A stretch of 64,000 nucleotides of DNA from Saprospiraceae bacterium (GCA_016716335.1 JADJWN010000007.1:139438-203437); one strand, 5' to 3'; counted from the first letter of the stretch, positions 9,717 to 18,785 are shown. Numbers and translations are program-made. The notes: generated by a model from the sequence alone, not told the origin.

Positions 9717-10289
9717 TCACTCAGTATAGCCCATCACATCGATGCTGTCTATTCTCCATTTCCCACCCGATTTGGTTAAGGCAAAACGGTGATTCCAGAT
9801 ATCAGAGGTGATGATGACTGCATGGTTTTTTTCAATTTGCTGAATATGGTATATTAATTGATCTCCTGCATTGTAGAGCAGATCAGGTTCCTGTGTACCT
9901 GTTACCAGATCATAATCAAAGCCTTCCGGAGGTCCTTCATTCTGTGGATTTTTCTTAAATTTTTGCTCCATTTCAGAAAAATATCGGTTCCAGTGACTGA
10001 TGTATGCATCAGATATCCGGCCACTCGATTTAAGGTGTTTCAGATATTTTTTGCAGTTTTTTTTGTTCACAAAATAGTTTCCGTTTTTATCCGTACCAAC
10101 CAATCTGAATCCGATGGATTTCCTGTAATTGACTTTATACCATTGTAAAAATGATTGGATCGTATGTGCAATCTGCGTGGAATCTGATTCCGGACTAAAC
10201 GAAATTTCTCTGACAGTACAATTGCCATTTACCACAAACAGAAATATGCTCAAAAAACAAATCACTAAAAAAGAAGCCGGTTTTTTCAT
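9717..10289 (-). CDS. Secreted protein, paralogue of 11689-12276 (DUF3828-like)
   Basis: The product has 190 residues with a signal peptide (MKKPASFLVICFLSIFLFV). The body contains FLQWYKVNYRK, KYLKHLKSSGRISDAY and EGPPEGFDYD, which match position by position the protein at 11689-12276 (FLHWYKDNYSR, AYLAYLKSSSYISDTY, EGPPEGFEFD). The C-terminal half ends in a beta-rich WRIDSIDVMGY motif, resembling DUF3828/NTF2-like secreted proteins; the family assignment is from memory of the fold pattern. It is the last gene of a minus-strand run 11281-9717 behind three small membrane proteins, with 28 bases between it and the previous gene. Function unknown. Confidence 0.65.
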   Translation of the reverse strand: MKKPASFLVICFLSIFLFVVNGNCTVREISFSPESDSTQIAHTIQSFLQWYKVNYRKSIGFRLVGTDKNGNYFVNKKNCKKYLKHLKSSGRISDAYISHWNRYFSEMEQKFKKNPQNEGPPEGFDYDLVTGTQEPDLLYNAGDQLIYHIQQIEKNHAVIITSDIWNHRFALTKSGGKWRIDSIDVMGYTE

Positions 10290-10317
10290 TATTCAGATTT
10301 TAATTTCATTCGGAAAT

Positions 10318-10614
10318 TTATTTGGATGAGCCGTTAAAAAATACCAGTCCGATTGCGATAACAACAGTTGCCGCTATCCAGGATCCTGTAAGCAGAAAAA
10401 ATCCTTTGGGCATGTCTTGTGCGTAATATCCGTATTTTACTCCCACATACATGCCTGTCATGGTGACAAAACTTCCCGTCAGTAAAATAATGGCTTCAGA
10501 ATCTTTTTTAAAAGGGTGTAGCCAATGATCCAGAGATAACAATAGTAATGAAATACTAAGAATCACACTAAACAGTAAGGTTATAAAAAAAATAACTTTC
10601 GATAAAATAGCCAT
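10318..10614 (-). CDS. Small membrane protein, three hydrophobic segments
   Basis: The product has 98 residues with transmembrane segments near 5-28, 40-58 and 70-92. It is a clear paralogue of its upstream neighbour (10648-10950): both have a hydrophobic N-terminus, an L-x-G-x-hhxhhGhYhxhKhGY-like middle and a C-terminal (V/L)-F-F-N-G. The gaps to flanking genes are 33 and 28 bases, so operon membership is likely. I know of no function. Confidence 0.6.
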   Translation of the reverse strand: MAILSKVIFFITLLFSVILSISLLLLSLDHWLHPFKKDSEAIILLTGSFVTMTGMYVGVKYGYYAQDMPKGFFLLTGSWIAATVVIAIGLVFFNGSSK

Positions 10615-10647
10615 GGATTCAGAGTTTTTTCAAATACTTTGGCAGTA

Positions 10648-10950
10648 TCACTGCCAGTGGATGGGTCCATTGAAGAAAAATAGTCCCACCATGACACTGA
10701 TCACAGCTGAAATGAAAGTTCCCGCTAATATAGCACTTCCGGTACCGTAGCTTCCCGGAACATAGCCCATCTTCCAGGCCAGATATAAACCGGCAAAGGA
10801 AATACAACCACCTATCAGAAAAATCAGGGTTTCAGAAAGCTTTTTGGCTGGATTTCCGGCATTGGTCATGAAATTCAGAAATAATATAATTCCGAAAATC
10901 AAATTGAAAATAAAGAGACCAAAAAATAAGAGTTTAGTTAAAAATTCCAT
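10648..10950 (-). CDS. Small membrane protein, paralogue of 10318-10614
   Basis: An in-frame ATG exists at 10992, but it overlaps the upstream gene. The ATG at 10950 (MEFLTKLLFFGLF) aligns with the start of the paralogue and is preferred, giving 100 residues. Three hydrophobic segments are seen. The middle one includes GGCISFAGLYLAWKMGY and the last ends FFFNG, as in the neighbour. Unknown function; tandem duplication is likely. Confidence 0.6.
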   Translation of the reverse strand: MEFLTKLLFFGLFIFNLIFGIILFLNFMTNAGNPAKKLSETLIFLIGGCISFAGLYLAWKMGYVPGSYGTGSAILAGTFISAVISVMVGLFFFNGPIHWQ

Positions 10951-10963
10951 GATTACTGATTTT

Positions 10964-11281
10964 TTAATTCCACTTACCGCCGGTAGATACATGTATGGTC
11001 AAAAACCAAAGGAAAAAAAGTAAAACTGCTGTAAACGGTAAATAAACAATCCATATGCCCCATTTATAGGATTCCGGGTGCTGCATCATTTTCCAGCCCA
11101 GCCAGGCAAATCCTCCCAGTATCAGTCCTAAAATCCAGTTTCTGCCGGGCTCCAGAAAGGACTCATCATGTCCCATGGATTTATTGGCAAAATATACAAA
11201 ACTGCCCATCACAGCCATGTAGATAAAATATATTGACCCGAGTCCATAAATAATCGTCAGCAAATTGGCAAACCACTTCAT
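10964..11281 (-). CDS. Small membrane protein, four hydrophobic segments
   Basis: The product has 105 residues with hydrophobic stretches near 5-33, 48-64 and 74-98, starting at an ATG at 11281. It heads the minus-strand run with the two smaller paralogous membrane proteins; the gap to the next gene is 13 bases. It shares the general pattern (GFAWLGWKMMQ versus GLYLAWKMGY) and may be a distant member of the same family. Function unknown. Confidence 0.6.
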   Translation of the reverse strand: MKWFANLLTIIYGLGSIYFIYMAVMGSFVYFANKSMGHDESFLEPGRNWILGLILGGFAWLGWKMMQHPESYKWGIWIVYLPFTAVLLFFLWFLTIHVSTGGKWN

Positions 11282-11688
11282 GATTATATTGATTTGTTAT
11301 TAAAAATTTTTTGAATCATCCCTATTTTGCTTTACTTAATTTGTTCTTATGCCGCTTAATTTGTTCATAGTCAGAGTGTTCATAGTCAGAGTGTCCATTG
11401 TTTGAGTGTTTCCGCCTCCGGCGGATTCTTCGTTCAGATCATTCGTCATTCAGATTATTCATCGTTCACAGTTCAAGTGTTTCCGCCCTCGGCGGATTCG
11501 AATCGTTCATAGTTCATCGTTCATAGTTCATCGTTCATCGTTCATAGTTCGAATCGTTCGAATTGCTCGAATTGTTCTTCGTTTCCGCCTCCGGCGGATT
11601 CTCCGTTCAGATTATTCATCGTTCACAGTTCGAGTGTTTGGTTGTTCGAGTGTTCAGATCATTTTCTCCTTCGGCGGATTCGGATCAT
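11282..11688. repeat. Repeat-rich spacer: four GC-rich palindromes plus short TTCATCGTTCATAG-type repeats
   Basis: Three near-identical copies of TTTCCGCCTCCGGCGGATTC occur at 11409-11428, 11480-11499 (CCCTC variant) and 11582-11601, and a decayed copy (CTCCTTCGGCGGATTC) lies at about 11666-11681. Each is a hairpin, TCCGCC/GGCGGA with a 3-base loop. Between them lie irregular direct repeats of GTTCATAGTTCATC, GTTCGAATC and AGTGTTCATAGTCAGAGTG. Frames in this interval (for example 11406-11867) translate to low-complexity Ser/Arg/Ile-rich strings and are not genes. The arrangement resembles REP/BIME-type intergenic repeats. It separates the small-membrane-protein genes from the DUF3828-like lipoprotein gene on the same strand. 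Confidence 0.8.
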
Positions 11689-12276
11689 TCAGTCATAATT
11701 CATCGTGGCAATGTAGGCTATCATCCATTTCCCGTTTACCTTTTCCATATCAAAATCATATCCTTCTTCACCTCCCATCTGCAGTACAGCCTTGGTGCCA
11801 TTATTTTCTGTCACTGAAAATTGCTTTTGATCTATTGCTTTCAAAACCAGTTCCGGTTCCTGTGTAATCAATACCAGGTCAAATTCAAAGCCTTCGGGGG
11901 GACCTTCCGGAGAAAGATTTTCTTCAAGGTAGGCTGCTTTATCCATGAAGTACTGTTTCCATAACGCTGTATATGTATCAGAAATGTAACTACTGCTTTT
12001 TAAATACGCCAGGTATGCTTCACACTCTCCCATTGCGACATGATAATTGCCCTGCTTATCCTGATAAGTGAAGCCAAAGCTGTTGGCCCTGGAATAGTTG
12101 TCCTTGTACCAGTGTAGAAATGATTTGACGGTATGAATCATAGCAAGGGTATCATTTGATAAATCAGCTTCCTCCTGGATGGCAGGTATCGCCGTGATTG
12201 CATCGGTTGAAGCTGAGCTGTATTTACAACTTTGAAAGCATATGATGCTCAACAGGATAATCGTGAATGTTCTCAT
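11689..12276 (-). CDS. Lipoprotein, paralogue of 9717-10289 (DUF3828-like)
   Basis: The product has 195 residues. The N-terminus MRTFTIILLSIICFQSC gives a lipobox-like F-Q-S-C at 14-17. The body parallels the secreted protein at 9717-10289 (FLHWYKDNY, AYLAYLKSSSYISDTYTALWKQYF, EGPPEGFEFDLVL) and ends KWMIAYIATMNY. The two paralogues bracket three small membrane proteins, suggesting a duplicated or functionally linked cluster (inference). Unknown function; probably periplasmic face of a membrane or cell surface. Confidence 0.65.
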   Translation of the reverse strand: MRTFTIILLSIICFQSCKYSSASTDAITAIPAIQEEADLSNDTLAMIHTVKSFLHWYKDNYSRANSFGFTYQDKQGNYHVAMGECEAYLAYLKSSSYISDTYTALWKQYFMDKAAYLEENLSPEGPPEGFEFDLVLITQEPELVLKAIDQKQFSVTENNGTKAVLQMGGEEGYDFDMEKVNGKWMIAYIATMNYD

Positions 12277-12604
12277 CTGCAGAATAAATTTTGTTTCAAT
12301 TACAGCTCAAAATTGACTCATTTCTGATGTTGAGTAAAGAATTATCCGGTAAGCAGTGGATAATTGCTTTTGTAGTGTATCTGATTAAAATCGAAGTGTT
12401 TTGCCTGGATTATTAATTTTACGTCTGCTTTGTGAGGTTGAGTAGTTTAGAATCAAAAGTCCGGTTTATTCCCTTGTCTGAAATAGATAAAAGAATAGAT
12501 TTTATCTTTGATTCTGCAAACAGAGTTAAGCGGTAATTTGGCATAGTCAGACCTTAAATCCATGTATTCTCCGGATTATCTGTTGAATTTATCCTTCCGA
12601 CCAA
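12277..12604. other. Intergenic region with a small inverted repeat
   Basis: No coding region is supported. An inverted repeat AATTATCC / GGATAATT (12340-12347 and 12358-12365, 10-base loop) lies between the upstream lipoprotein gene (12605-12961) and the start of the next lipoprotein gene at 12276, both on the minus strand. It lacks a convincing U-tract on the minus strand, so it could be an operator or chance. Confidence 0.4.
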
Positions 12605-12961
12605 TTATTTATCTACATTCCCAATAAGGAAATTTCCATTCTTTTCCCAAACAAATCCATAATACTGAAACTGTAAAGTGACCCCGTCTGCAGTTGTCCT
12701 GCCACTTTGTCCGATGGGAGTTGCGACAGAAAGAGCCAGTCTCCTGAGTTTGCCATTATCAAAAAATTCACTTCCTGAAAAGTCTATTGAAAATCCCAGT
12801 TCCTTTGCTCTTTGAGCGAAATCTTCCATTTCAGATTTTGTGGATTGATGTGATAGTTTTAATACGGTTTTTTCTTCTGATAATTGGGTGATTGTGGGCA
12901 ATTCTTTCGGACTACATGCCAGAAGAAAGGTAAATGGAATCAGCAGTAAATAAGTCTTCAT
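12605..12961 (-). CDS. Small lipoprotein, unknown function
   Basis: The product has 118 residues with a textbook lipoprotein signal (MKTYLLLIPFTFLLAC, lipobox L-L-A-C). The mature part contains a helix (STKSEMEDFAQRAKELGFSIDFSGSEF) followed by strands (LRRLALSVATP; VTLQFQYYGFVW). This layout, 'T..EhE.h...hKE.Gh.h.hs', is similar to small domains found at the end of some Bacteroidota BlaR1-type membrane proteins; that resemblance is weak. It starts 9 bases after the amylase stop codon on the same strand, so it is probably cotranscribed with the amylase. Confidence 0.6.
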   Translation of the reverse strand: MKTYLLLIPFTFLLACSPKELPTITQLSEEKTVLKLSHQSTKSEMEDFAQRAKELGFSIDFSGSEFFDNGKLRRLALSVATPIGQSGRTTADGVTLQFQYYGFVWEKNGNFLIGNVDK

Positions 12962-12970
12962 ATGATTATC

Positions 12971-15787
12971 CTATTTCGTTGTCAATAATTTTTTGCTGAA
13001 GTATACACCTTCTCCATATAATTTTAGCACATATAATCCTGCTCCCAAATGATTGATATCGAGTTGGATTTCCTGTTCACCGTAATCCAGTTGCATATCT
13101 GCAATGCTCATTATCTTCCTACCGTTGATATCTGTAATTTCCAGTTGATAAATTCCACTCTTGTTTAATTGCAGATGCAGCTGGACCAGATCATTTGCAG
13201 GATTTGGAGTAATTGAAAAAAGCTGGTTATCAAGCTGATAGTTGACAGTACTGCTGATAATGTCCGGATTAAACATTTTTACATCCGAATACAATCTGTA
13301 TTCTCCGGGAGCGAGCAGGATAGAAGCTGATGTGGATGTCACAGTGATGCTGTCTCCTGTGAAGTATTCATACCATTTGCCGGTTTTAGGAAAGCCCGGA
13401 TTGGAGCTGATGGCCGCCACTCCAAAGTTTCCGATGATATTAATATTGTGTTGCGGACTTCTGAGCTGAATAGTCTTGTAAGCATTGGCTACATTGAGTG
13501 TAAAATCGTTGGTGCGGAATACCGGATATTCCTGCTTCAACCTTCCCATAGCTGCAAACACATTATACACCTTTCTTCTCCTTTCATCCTGCAGATAATC
13601 CCATCGTATAGGCTTTCGGGCCAGTCTGCAATTGTTGTTGATAGTACCATTGGTGCATCTGTTGATGGAGAAATCATATCCGAGTTCTCCGAATTGCCAG
13701 ATCATCTTAGGTCCCGGGATCGGCAAAAAGAAAGTGGTAGCCGTTTCTATTCTGGAGAGTGCAGTGGTAAGATTTCTGACAGAATAACTTCCGGCACTGT
13801 TGCCAAACTGCAGATTTTTATACATCAGTCTTTCTTCATCGTGACTTTCCATATAGCCCACTACATGTGGATCGTTCCAGCCTCTTTGTTTATGGGATAT
13901 CCAGTTGAAGTTAGACTTGTTATTGTCATGAAACCCCATGGTGGCTTCATTATAGCTGAAATTGAGATTTCCCCAAAGCATAAATCCGAAGTTAGCCAGT
14001 TCTCTTTCTTCAGAATTGTCGCAGAAGTGCTCCAGAATCAAAATGCTTTTTGGATCAAAATCCCAGATTTTACTGCCCATGCGCTTCAGTATAGCTATTC
14101 TTGAGGCATCATAATTGCTCGCTGTAGCTTCCGTACTTTGTCGTTGGGTAAATCCTTTGGTGAGGTCGAAACGATATCCGTCGATTTTATACTCTTCAAT
14201 CCAGTATCTCAGGATTTGATCCATCCATTCGCGGGTGTACTGGCTTTCATGGTTGATGTCAAAACCCACATTGTAAGGGTGGGTGGCTTCCACATTCAGC
14301 CATGGATTGTTGGGTGCCGGACGGTTGTTGGCACTATCCCAGTACAGTCTGGCCAACGGGCTTTGTCCGAATGCATGATTGAAGACCACATCTACCAATA
14401 CGGCAATACCACGTCTGTGGCATTCATCTACCAGCCTTTTGAATGCATCAGGACTACCATAGTATTTGTCAAGTGCCATGTGGAAGGAAGGATTGTATCC
14501 CCAGCTGTCATTTCCCTCAAATTCATTAATCGGCATCAGCTCTATGGCATTGACGCCCAGTTTCTGCAGATAATCCAGGGTATCCATCAGATTCTGATAA
14601 CTCTGTACTGCCAGAAAATCCCTCATCAGAAGCTCATAAATGAATAAATTGCTCTGGTCGGGTCTTTGGTAGTCTGCATATTGCCAGGCAAATTCATCTT
14701 TCCTGGGCTTGAATACTGTGACTATTCCATTGGTTTTTCCGGTAGGGTAGGGTGGTATGTCTGCAAAAACCTGAGCAGGTATAAACGGATCGTTGGAGGG
14801 ATCGAGTATCATTTCACTCATGGGGTCTGCAATCCGGATATTACCGTCCACAAGATACTGGTAGGTATATTCTTTATCAGGTTCGAGCCCTGCAATGTCC
14901 AGCCACCAGTATTGTCCATCCGGAGTATTTTTCATAAAATAGTCATTGCTGATGGCATAGTCAGTAAAATCGCCAACGACATAAACATTTTGCTTACCGG
15001 GAGCCTGCAGCACCAATCGGATAGCAGTATCGGTGAGCCTGTTGATACCCAGTTTTGACAAAGGTGGCAAGGCTGCTTTTTCCGGTTCGGGTAGTATAAC
15101 GTATGAAAATCCTCCCCGAATGGTATCTGCATCCACGGCTACTTCATATCTGATTTTGTGTTCACCGGCATTGGCGGCAATCAGATCATAATCCAGCCTG
15201 ATATCTTTTGTTGAAGTGAGGAGGTCATCATTATCAAATAATGAGATCTGAGCTTCCGCTGACGCGGCAATTCTCACAGGTATGGTACTACCCGGTTGGG
15301 CTATAAAGGATTTTTCTACTGGTGACAACAGCAATGCCTGCAATCCTGAAGCAGGGTCGTACACATCTACAAATATATCCTGAAAGTCTGCGGTTTTGCC
15401 CTCTTTGCTTCCATTCACGTTTCTGAATACAAAGGCGAGTCGCAGCACTCTTTCATTGGCGGGTACATTATGAAACTGGCGGATATTGTAGCTGATGCGA
15501 TGTTTGTTGTTACCTATGTTGGTCATTTTTACCCTTGCATCGTCGGTACCCCAGTTGCCAACCACATGCCTCCATTGAGTGGAGGATGTGCTCAGATTGG
15601 TGACGACTCCCGCATGCATGTACACCTGTGCCTCACCTACCAAGCCTCTGCTGCCTTGTGTGGCATCATATATCACTGTGATATTGTCATTTTCTTTGAA
15701 AAATATCGGATCTATGGATACAATCTGCCCTTGCAGCAGACTTAAAATGGAAAATTTTATAAAGGCAGCAACGATGAATCTGAACAT
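12971..15787 (-). CDS. Secreted GH13 alpha-amylase family enzyme with T9SS sorting domain
   Basis: The product has 938 residues. A signal peptide (residues 1-20) is followed by an N-terminal beta-sandwich region and a CBM48/isoamylase-like domain at about 250-345 (VYVVGDFTDYA...WWLDIAGLEPDKEYTYQYLVDG). The GH13 barrel spans about 380-760 with all four conserved regions: DVVFNH (466-471), GYRFDL with nucleophile D541, LILEHF with acid/base E586, and ESHDEER with D650. The domain order suggests action on alpha-1,4 or alpha-1,6 glucans outside the cell. Residues about 860-938 (TPNPANDLVQLHL...GAGLYVLKL) are a T9SS type A sorting domain, so surface anchoring or release through PorU/PorV is expected. 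A small lipoprotein gene follows 9 bases downstream. The precise substrate cannot be read from the sequence. Confidence 0.93.
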   Translation of the reverse strand: MFRFIVAAFIKFSILSLLQGQIVSIDPIFFKENDNITVIYDATQGSRGLVGEAQVYMHAGVVTNLSTSSTQWRHVVGNWGTDDARVKMTNIGNNKHRISYNIRQFHNVPANERVLRLAFVFRNVNGSKEGKTADFQDIFVDVYDPASGLQALLLSPVEKSFIAQPGSTIPVRIAASAEAQISLFDNDDLLTSTKDIRLDYDLIAANAGEHKIRYEVAVDADTIRGGFSYVILPEPEKAALPPLSKLGINRLTDTAIRLVLQAPGKQNVYVVGDFTDYAISNDYFMKNTPDGQYWWLDIAGLEPDKEYTYQYLVDGNIRIADPMSEMILDPSNDPFIPAQVFADIPPYPTGKTNGIVTVFKPRKDEFAWQYADYQRPDQSNLFIYELLMRDFLAVQSYQNLMDTLDYLQKLGVNAIELMPINEFEGNDSWGYNPSFHMALDKYYGSPDAFKRLVDECHRRGIAVLVDVVFNHAFGQSPLARLYWDSANNRPAPNNPWLNVEATHPYNVGFDINHESQYTREWMDQILRYWIEEYKIDGYRFDLTKGFTQRQSTEATASNYDASRIAILKRMGSKIWDFDPKSILILEHFCDNSEERELANFGFMLWGNLNFSYNEATMGFHDNNKSNFNWISHKQRGWNDPHVVGYMESHDEERLMYKNLQFGNSAGSYSVRNLTTALSRIETATTFFLPIPGPKMIWQFGELGYDFSINRCTNGTINNNCRLARKPIRWDYLQDERRRKVYNVFAAMGRLKQEYPVFRTNDFTLNVANAYKTIQLRSPQHNINIIGNFGVAAISSNPGFPKTGKWYEYFTGDSITVTSTSASILLAPGEYRLYSDVKMFNPDIISSTVNYQLDNQLFSITPNPANDLVQLHLQLNKSGIYQLEITDINGRKIMSIADMQLDYGEQEIQLDINHLGAGLYVLKLYGEGVYFSKKLLTTK

Positions 15788-16021
15788 ATTTTTGATTTTA
15801 TATAGATTGATTTATGAATGTATTATGATGCTGAAAGCATACTCCGGATTTCAGGATTACTGAATCTTTGAATTGGCAAAATATTACATTTCAGACTAAA
15901 TCCTGATAAGATAAAGTGAAATTAACAAATTGCTGTCTCACACAAGACATATCAGAGATGCACAAAATCACAACTATTGTGAGATTTTACTTGCGCATAG
16001 GAGTAATTACAAACCGGGGAA

Positions 16022-16864
16022 TCAAAGCCTTTCCTCCTCATTATACTGAATGGAAGGCCTGTACCCCAGGAAGGGAATTTTGAGCAGTGTCATCAGATCA
16101 TCAGATTCCGCCCTGGCCATATGGGTATCTACTCCGTATTTCAGCTTGGTATTGTCCACATAGGTGAAGGTGCCGAATATTCTGTCCCAAAAGGAAAATA
16201 TATTCCCATAGTTGGAATCCGAATAAGGCTGACGGTAATGATGATGTACTCTATGCATATTGGGTGTACAGATGACCCACATCAGGGCATCATCCAGCCA
16301 TTTGGGCATATTGACATTAGAGTGATTGAATTGTGTCAGTACTACCGACATCGTCTGGTACATAAACACCATCCACATCGGTGCACCAATTACCAGCACT
16401 GCAAGGGTCGTAAATACAAACCTGAATACACTTTCGCCGGGATGATGACGGTTGGCAGAGGTGGTATCAATATTCTGATCCGAATGATGCACTAAGTGAA
16501 ACATCCACATCCACTTAACTTTGTGTTCTATCCAGTGGATGAAATAGGCTCCTATCAGGTCCATCAGGAGTATTCCGATTATCATGAAGGCCCAAAGAGG
16601 CAGTTCCAGCCATTGAATGAGCCCGAACTTGTGAGCCACTACCCAATCCGAAGTTTTTACCAGGATAAATGCCAGTGAAAAATTCACCAAAATCGTAGTG
16701 AGCGTAAGAAACAGATTGGGGCCTGCATGCTTCCATTTTTTATAATTAAATCTGAATAATGGTACGGCACTTTCAAGCAACCAGAAGAAAGTAAGTCCTC
16801 CGACAAGTATAAGTGTCCGGTGTGCAGAAGGAATATGGCTGAAATATTCTATGATAGAATCCAT
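16022..16864 (-). CDS. Fatty acid hydroxylase / sterol desaturase superfamily membrane enzyme
   Basis: The start is chosen at the ATG at 16864 (MDSIIEYFSHIP) rather than 16918, because the latter adds an unrelated 18-residue extension. The product has about 280 residues with four or more hydrophobic segments. Three histidine boxes typical of the non-haem di-iron superfamily are intact: HWIEH (HxxxH), HLVHH (HxxHH) and HRVHHH (HxxHH). Members hydroxylate or desaturate sterols, carotenoids or fatty acids; the substrate here is unknown. The gene lies downstream of the OmpA-like gene on the same strand but is separated from it by a terminator. Confidence 0.88.
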   Translation of the reverse strand: MDSIIEYFSHIPSAHRTLILVGGLTFFWLLESAVPLFRFNYKKWKHAGPNLFLTLTTILVNFSLAFILVKTSDWVVAHKFGLIQWLELPLWAFMIIGILLMDLIGAYFIHWIEHKVKWMWMFHLVHHSDQNIDTTSANRHHPGESVFRFVFTTLAVLVIGAPMWMVFMYQTMSVVLTQFNHSNVNMPKWLDDALMWVICTPNMHRVHHHYRQPYSDSNYGNIFSFWDRIFGTFTYVDNTKLKYGVDTHMARAESDDLMTLLKIPFLGYRPSIQYNEEERL

Positions 16865-16957
16865 GTGGCAAATGATTGAGAGTATAAAGTTATAACTTAA
16901 AGGACTTACCACATACACAGATTCATAGAAAAAAGTTTACAGGAAAGTAAGAAAACA

Positions 16958-16990
16958 AAAAAGGCTTCTGTTTTGCAGAAGCCTTTTTTA
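16958..16990 (-). terminator. Rho-independent terminator after the OmpA-like gene
   Basis: AAGGCTTCTG (16961-16970) and CAGAAGCCTT (16976-16985) form a perfect 10-bp stem with a 5-base loop. The minus-strand transcript ends in a U-rich tract (plus-strand A-run at 16953-16962). A T-run on the plus side makes it potentially bidirectional. It sits 22 bases past the stop codon of the OmpA-like gene. Confidence 0.85.
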
Positions 16991-17011
16991 TGAATCTCTC
17001 CGAAAATCGGA

Positions 17012-18754
17012 TTAATAACCACTATTCTTATCACCGGTACCTTTGGAGCTGCCGGTGGATTTTACTCCGGTTCCCATGCCTTTTCCGGCAGAACCTTCCG
17101 GTCTGGACATTTCTTTATCTTCCGGCATACATACTCTGAACTCTACTCTTCTGTTCATGTAGTGTTCTGTATTCGATCTGCTACCCGGAGCCAGAGGGGT
17201 TTCTTCACCACCATACATCAGCTTAAATCTACTTCTGTCAATACCGTATCTGCTCGTAAGGTAGTTGATAGCTGCCTCTGCTCTGTTGTAGGACAAAGTG
17301 TTGTTGTAAGCATTGGAATGTCTTACGTCTGTGTGACCGATTACAGCTACACACACATCAGGACACATTTTCATTACATTGGCTACATGATGCAGATGTC
17401 CAAAGAATTCAGGCTTGACATTATATCTGTCAAGGTCAAAATGAATCATAGGGAGGAACCACTTACCACAGTCAGATCTTCCTTTCATTTTGGCATCAAT
17501 CATTCTATTGACATCAGCCTCTGTGATGCAACACTTCACATCTGCTACGCCGTCCTTATTGACCGGATAACCCGGAGGAGAGTATGGCTCCTTATCTCTG
17601 TAATCCGGAATACCATCCCCGTCACTATCCAATGCAATACCTCGTGTATCTACAGGAGCACCTGCAGGAGTATCTTTTTCCTGATCCAGCATATCTATCA
17701 CACCGTCACCGTCACTATCTGTAAGATCAAGAGCAGGTCTTTGTTTGAGTTCTGCAATATCATTCATCTGTGCACTGATCGGGTTCAACCAGTAAAGAGG
17801 CTCAGTGACTTTACTGAAGTTGCCGAGATTGATACCCAGGCGTAGATTGGTGTAATGTCCGATATCATTGTTATTGGTCTGATCCAGAGCTGTCCTGAAT
17901 CTGATACCATCCAGCGCATCATTATCAGAGAGCATTACCTGATGCTCAAGTCCGATGTTGATTCTTTTGCTAAGCTTACGTGAAACCCCGACAGAGGCAG
18001 TAAATACAGCATGTACATTGGTCTCATCACCTAATCTGAAAATACCCGCCTTTTTCCATCCCGGAGTCTCATAGGTATTGTCATATCTGGATTTCACGTT
18101 ATCCCTTATTTCCTTTCTTCCTGCTCTGGTATCGAAATTCCCCTGTAATGCTGCAAGACCGGAGTAAGGATTGCCATTGGCATCCAGGAGATTGAGGTGT
18201 GCGCTGTGTGAAGAGAGACCGATACCCAGTGCAGTGTACCAATTCCATTTGTTTCGTTCTTTATGGAAAAGGAGATTACCGATATTCAATACCCCTTGCA
18301 AAGCTACATAGCCATAATTGGTTTTGTAAGCAGGAAACCAGCCATCCTGATTGGCATACGGTGCAAAGACATCTTCTACCAATCCACCACCTCTGCTGGA
18401 ATGCGACCAGATTTGAGGATCAAGGCCTCTGGCCTGACCATACATGAAATCCCCTCTGATAGAAAAAGCATAGTGAATCGCCTTTCTCAGGTGTAATCCC
18501 AAACCATACCCAGCAGGAAAAAGTCTGTCCACATCACCATCTATCATGTAATGTCCTAAGTGAATTCCTAATTCCCAGGCGTTTTTTGGTTTTGCGGAGT
18601 ATTCTGCTTTCCCCATTCTCCAGTTTTTGTTCTGCTCCGGATCAACTGTCATTTCATCGGTGATCACTGGTTTGGTGAAAGCATCACTCTGAGCATCAAG
18701 TACATAAAAACTTAAAGCACAGAAGATAAAGGTGTAAATTAATTTCCTTGTCAT
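17012..18754 (-). CDS. OmpA-family outer membrane protein with thrombospondin type 3 calcium repeats
   Basis: The product has 580 residues. A signal peptide (about 1-21) precedes an N-terminal beta-barrel region (about 60-330, alternating aromatic strands). Then come two calcium-binding TSP3-like repeats, DSDGDGVIDMLDQE and DSDGDGIPDYRDKE. A C-terminal OmpA/MotB peptidoglycan-binding domain lies at about 430-555 (IHFDLDRYNVKPEF, VIGHTDVR, SYNRAEAAINYL, NRRVEFRV). A Gly/Ser/Lys-rich tail ends the protein. The role is inferred as tethering the outer membrane to peptidoglycan; the barrel may be a porin. A good -7 box lies 32 bases upstream of the start and a strong terminator follows, so it is probably monocistronic and highly expressed. 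Confidence 0.92.
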   Translation of the reverse strand: MTRKLIYTFIFCALSFYVLDAQSDAFTKPVITDEMTVDPEQNKNWRMGKAEYSAKPKNAWELGIHLGHYMIDGDVDRLFPAGYGLGLHLRKAIHYAFSIRGDFMYGQARGLDPQIWSHSSRGGGLVEDVFAPYANQDGWFPAYKTNYGYVALQGVLNIGNLLFHKERNKWNWYTALGIGLSSHSAHLNLLDANGNPYSGLAALQGNFDTRAGRKEIRDNVKSRYDNTYETPGWKKAGIFRLGDETNVHAVFTASVGVSRKLSKRINIGLEHQVMLSDNDALDGIRFRTALDQTNNNDIGHYTNLRLGINLGNFSKVTEPLYWLNPISAQMNDIAELKQRPALDLTDSDGDGVIDMLDQEKDTPAGAPVDTRGIALDSDGDGIPDYRDKEPYSPPGYPVNKDGVADVKCCITEADVNRMIDAKMKGRSDCGKWFLPMIHFDLDRYNVKPEFFGHLHHVANVMKMCPDVCVAVIGHTDVRHSNAYNNTLSYNRAEAAINYLTSRYGIDRSRFKLMYGGEETPLAPGSRSNTEHYMNRRVEFRVCMPEDKEMSRPEGSAGKGMGTGVKSTGSSKGTGDKNSGY

Positions 18755-18785
18755 AGGTCAGTGTTTAATAACTATTAATGTTTGG

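Noticed and set aside
11409..11601. Three spaced palindromes considered as a CRISPR array
   Set aside because: Spacing is irregular (about 50 and 80 bases), the copies are GC palindromes of 20 bases, the intervals share repeats, and there are no cas genes.
11406..11867. 153-codon plus-strand frame through the repeat spacer
   Set aside because: Its translation is low-complexity from the TTCATCG and TCCGCC repeats and it overlaps the end of a real gene on the other strand.
13448..14647. Long plus-strand frames inside the amylase gene (218 and 169 codons)
   Set aside because: They are antisense to a gene with all GH13 motifs; no motifs of their own.
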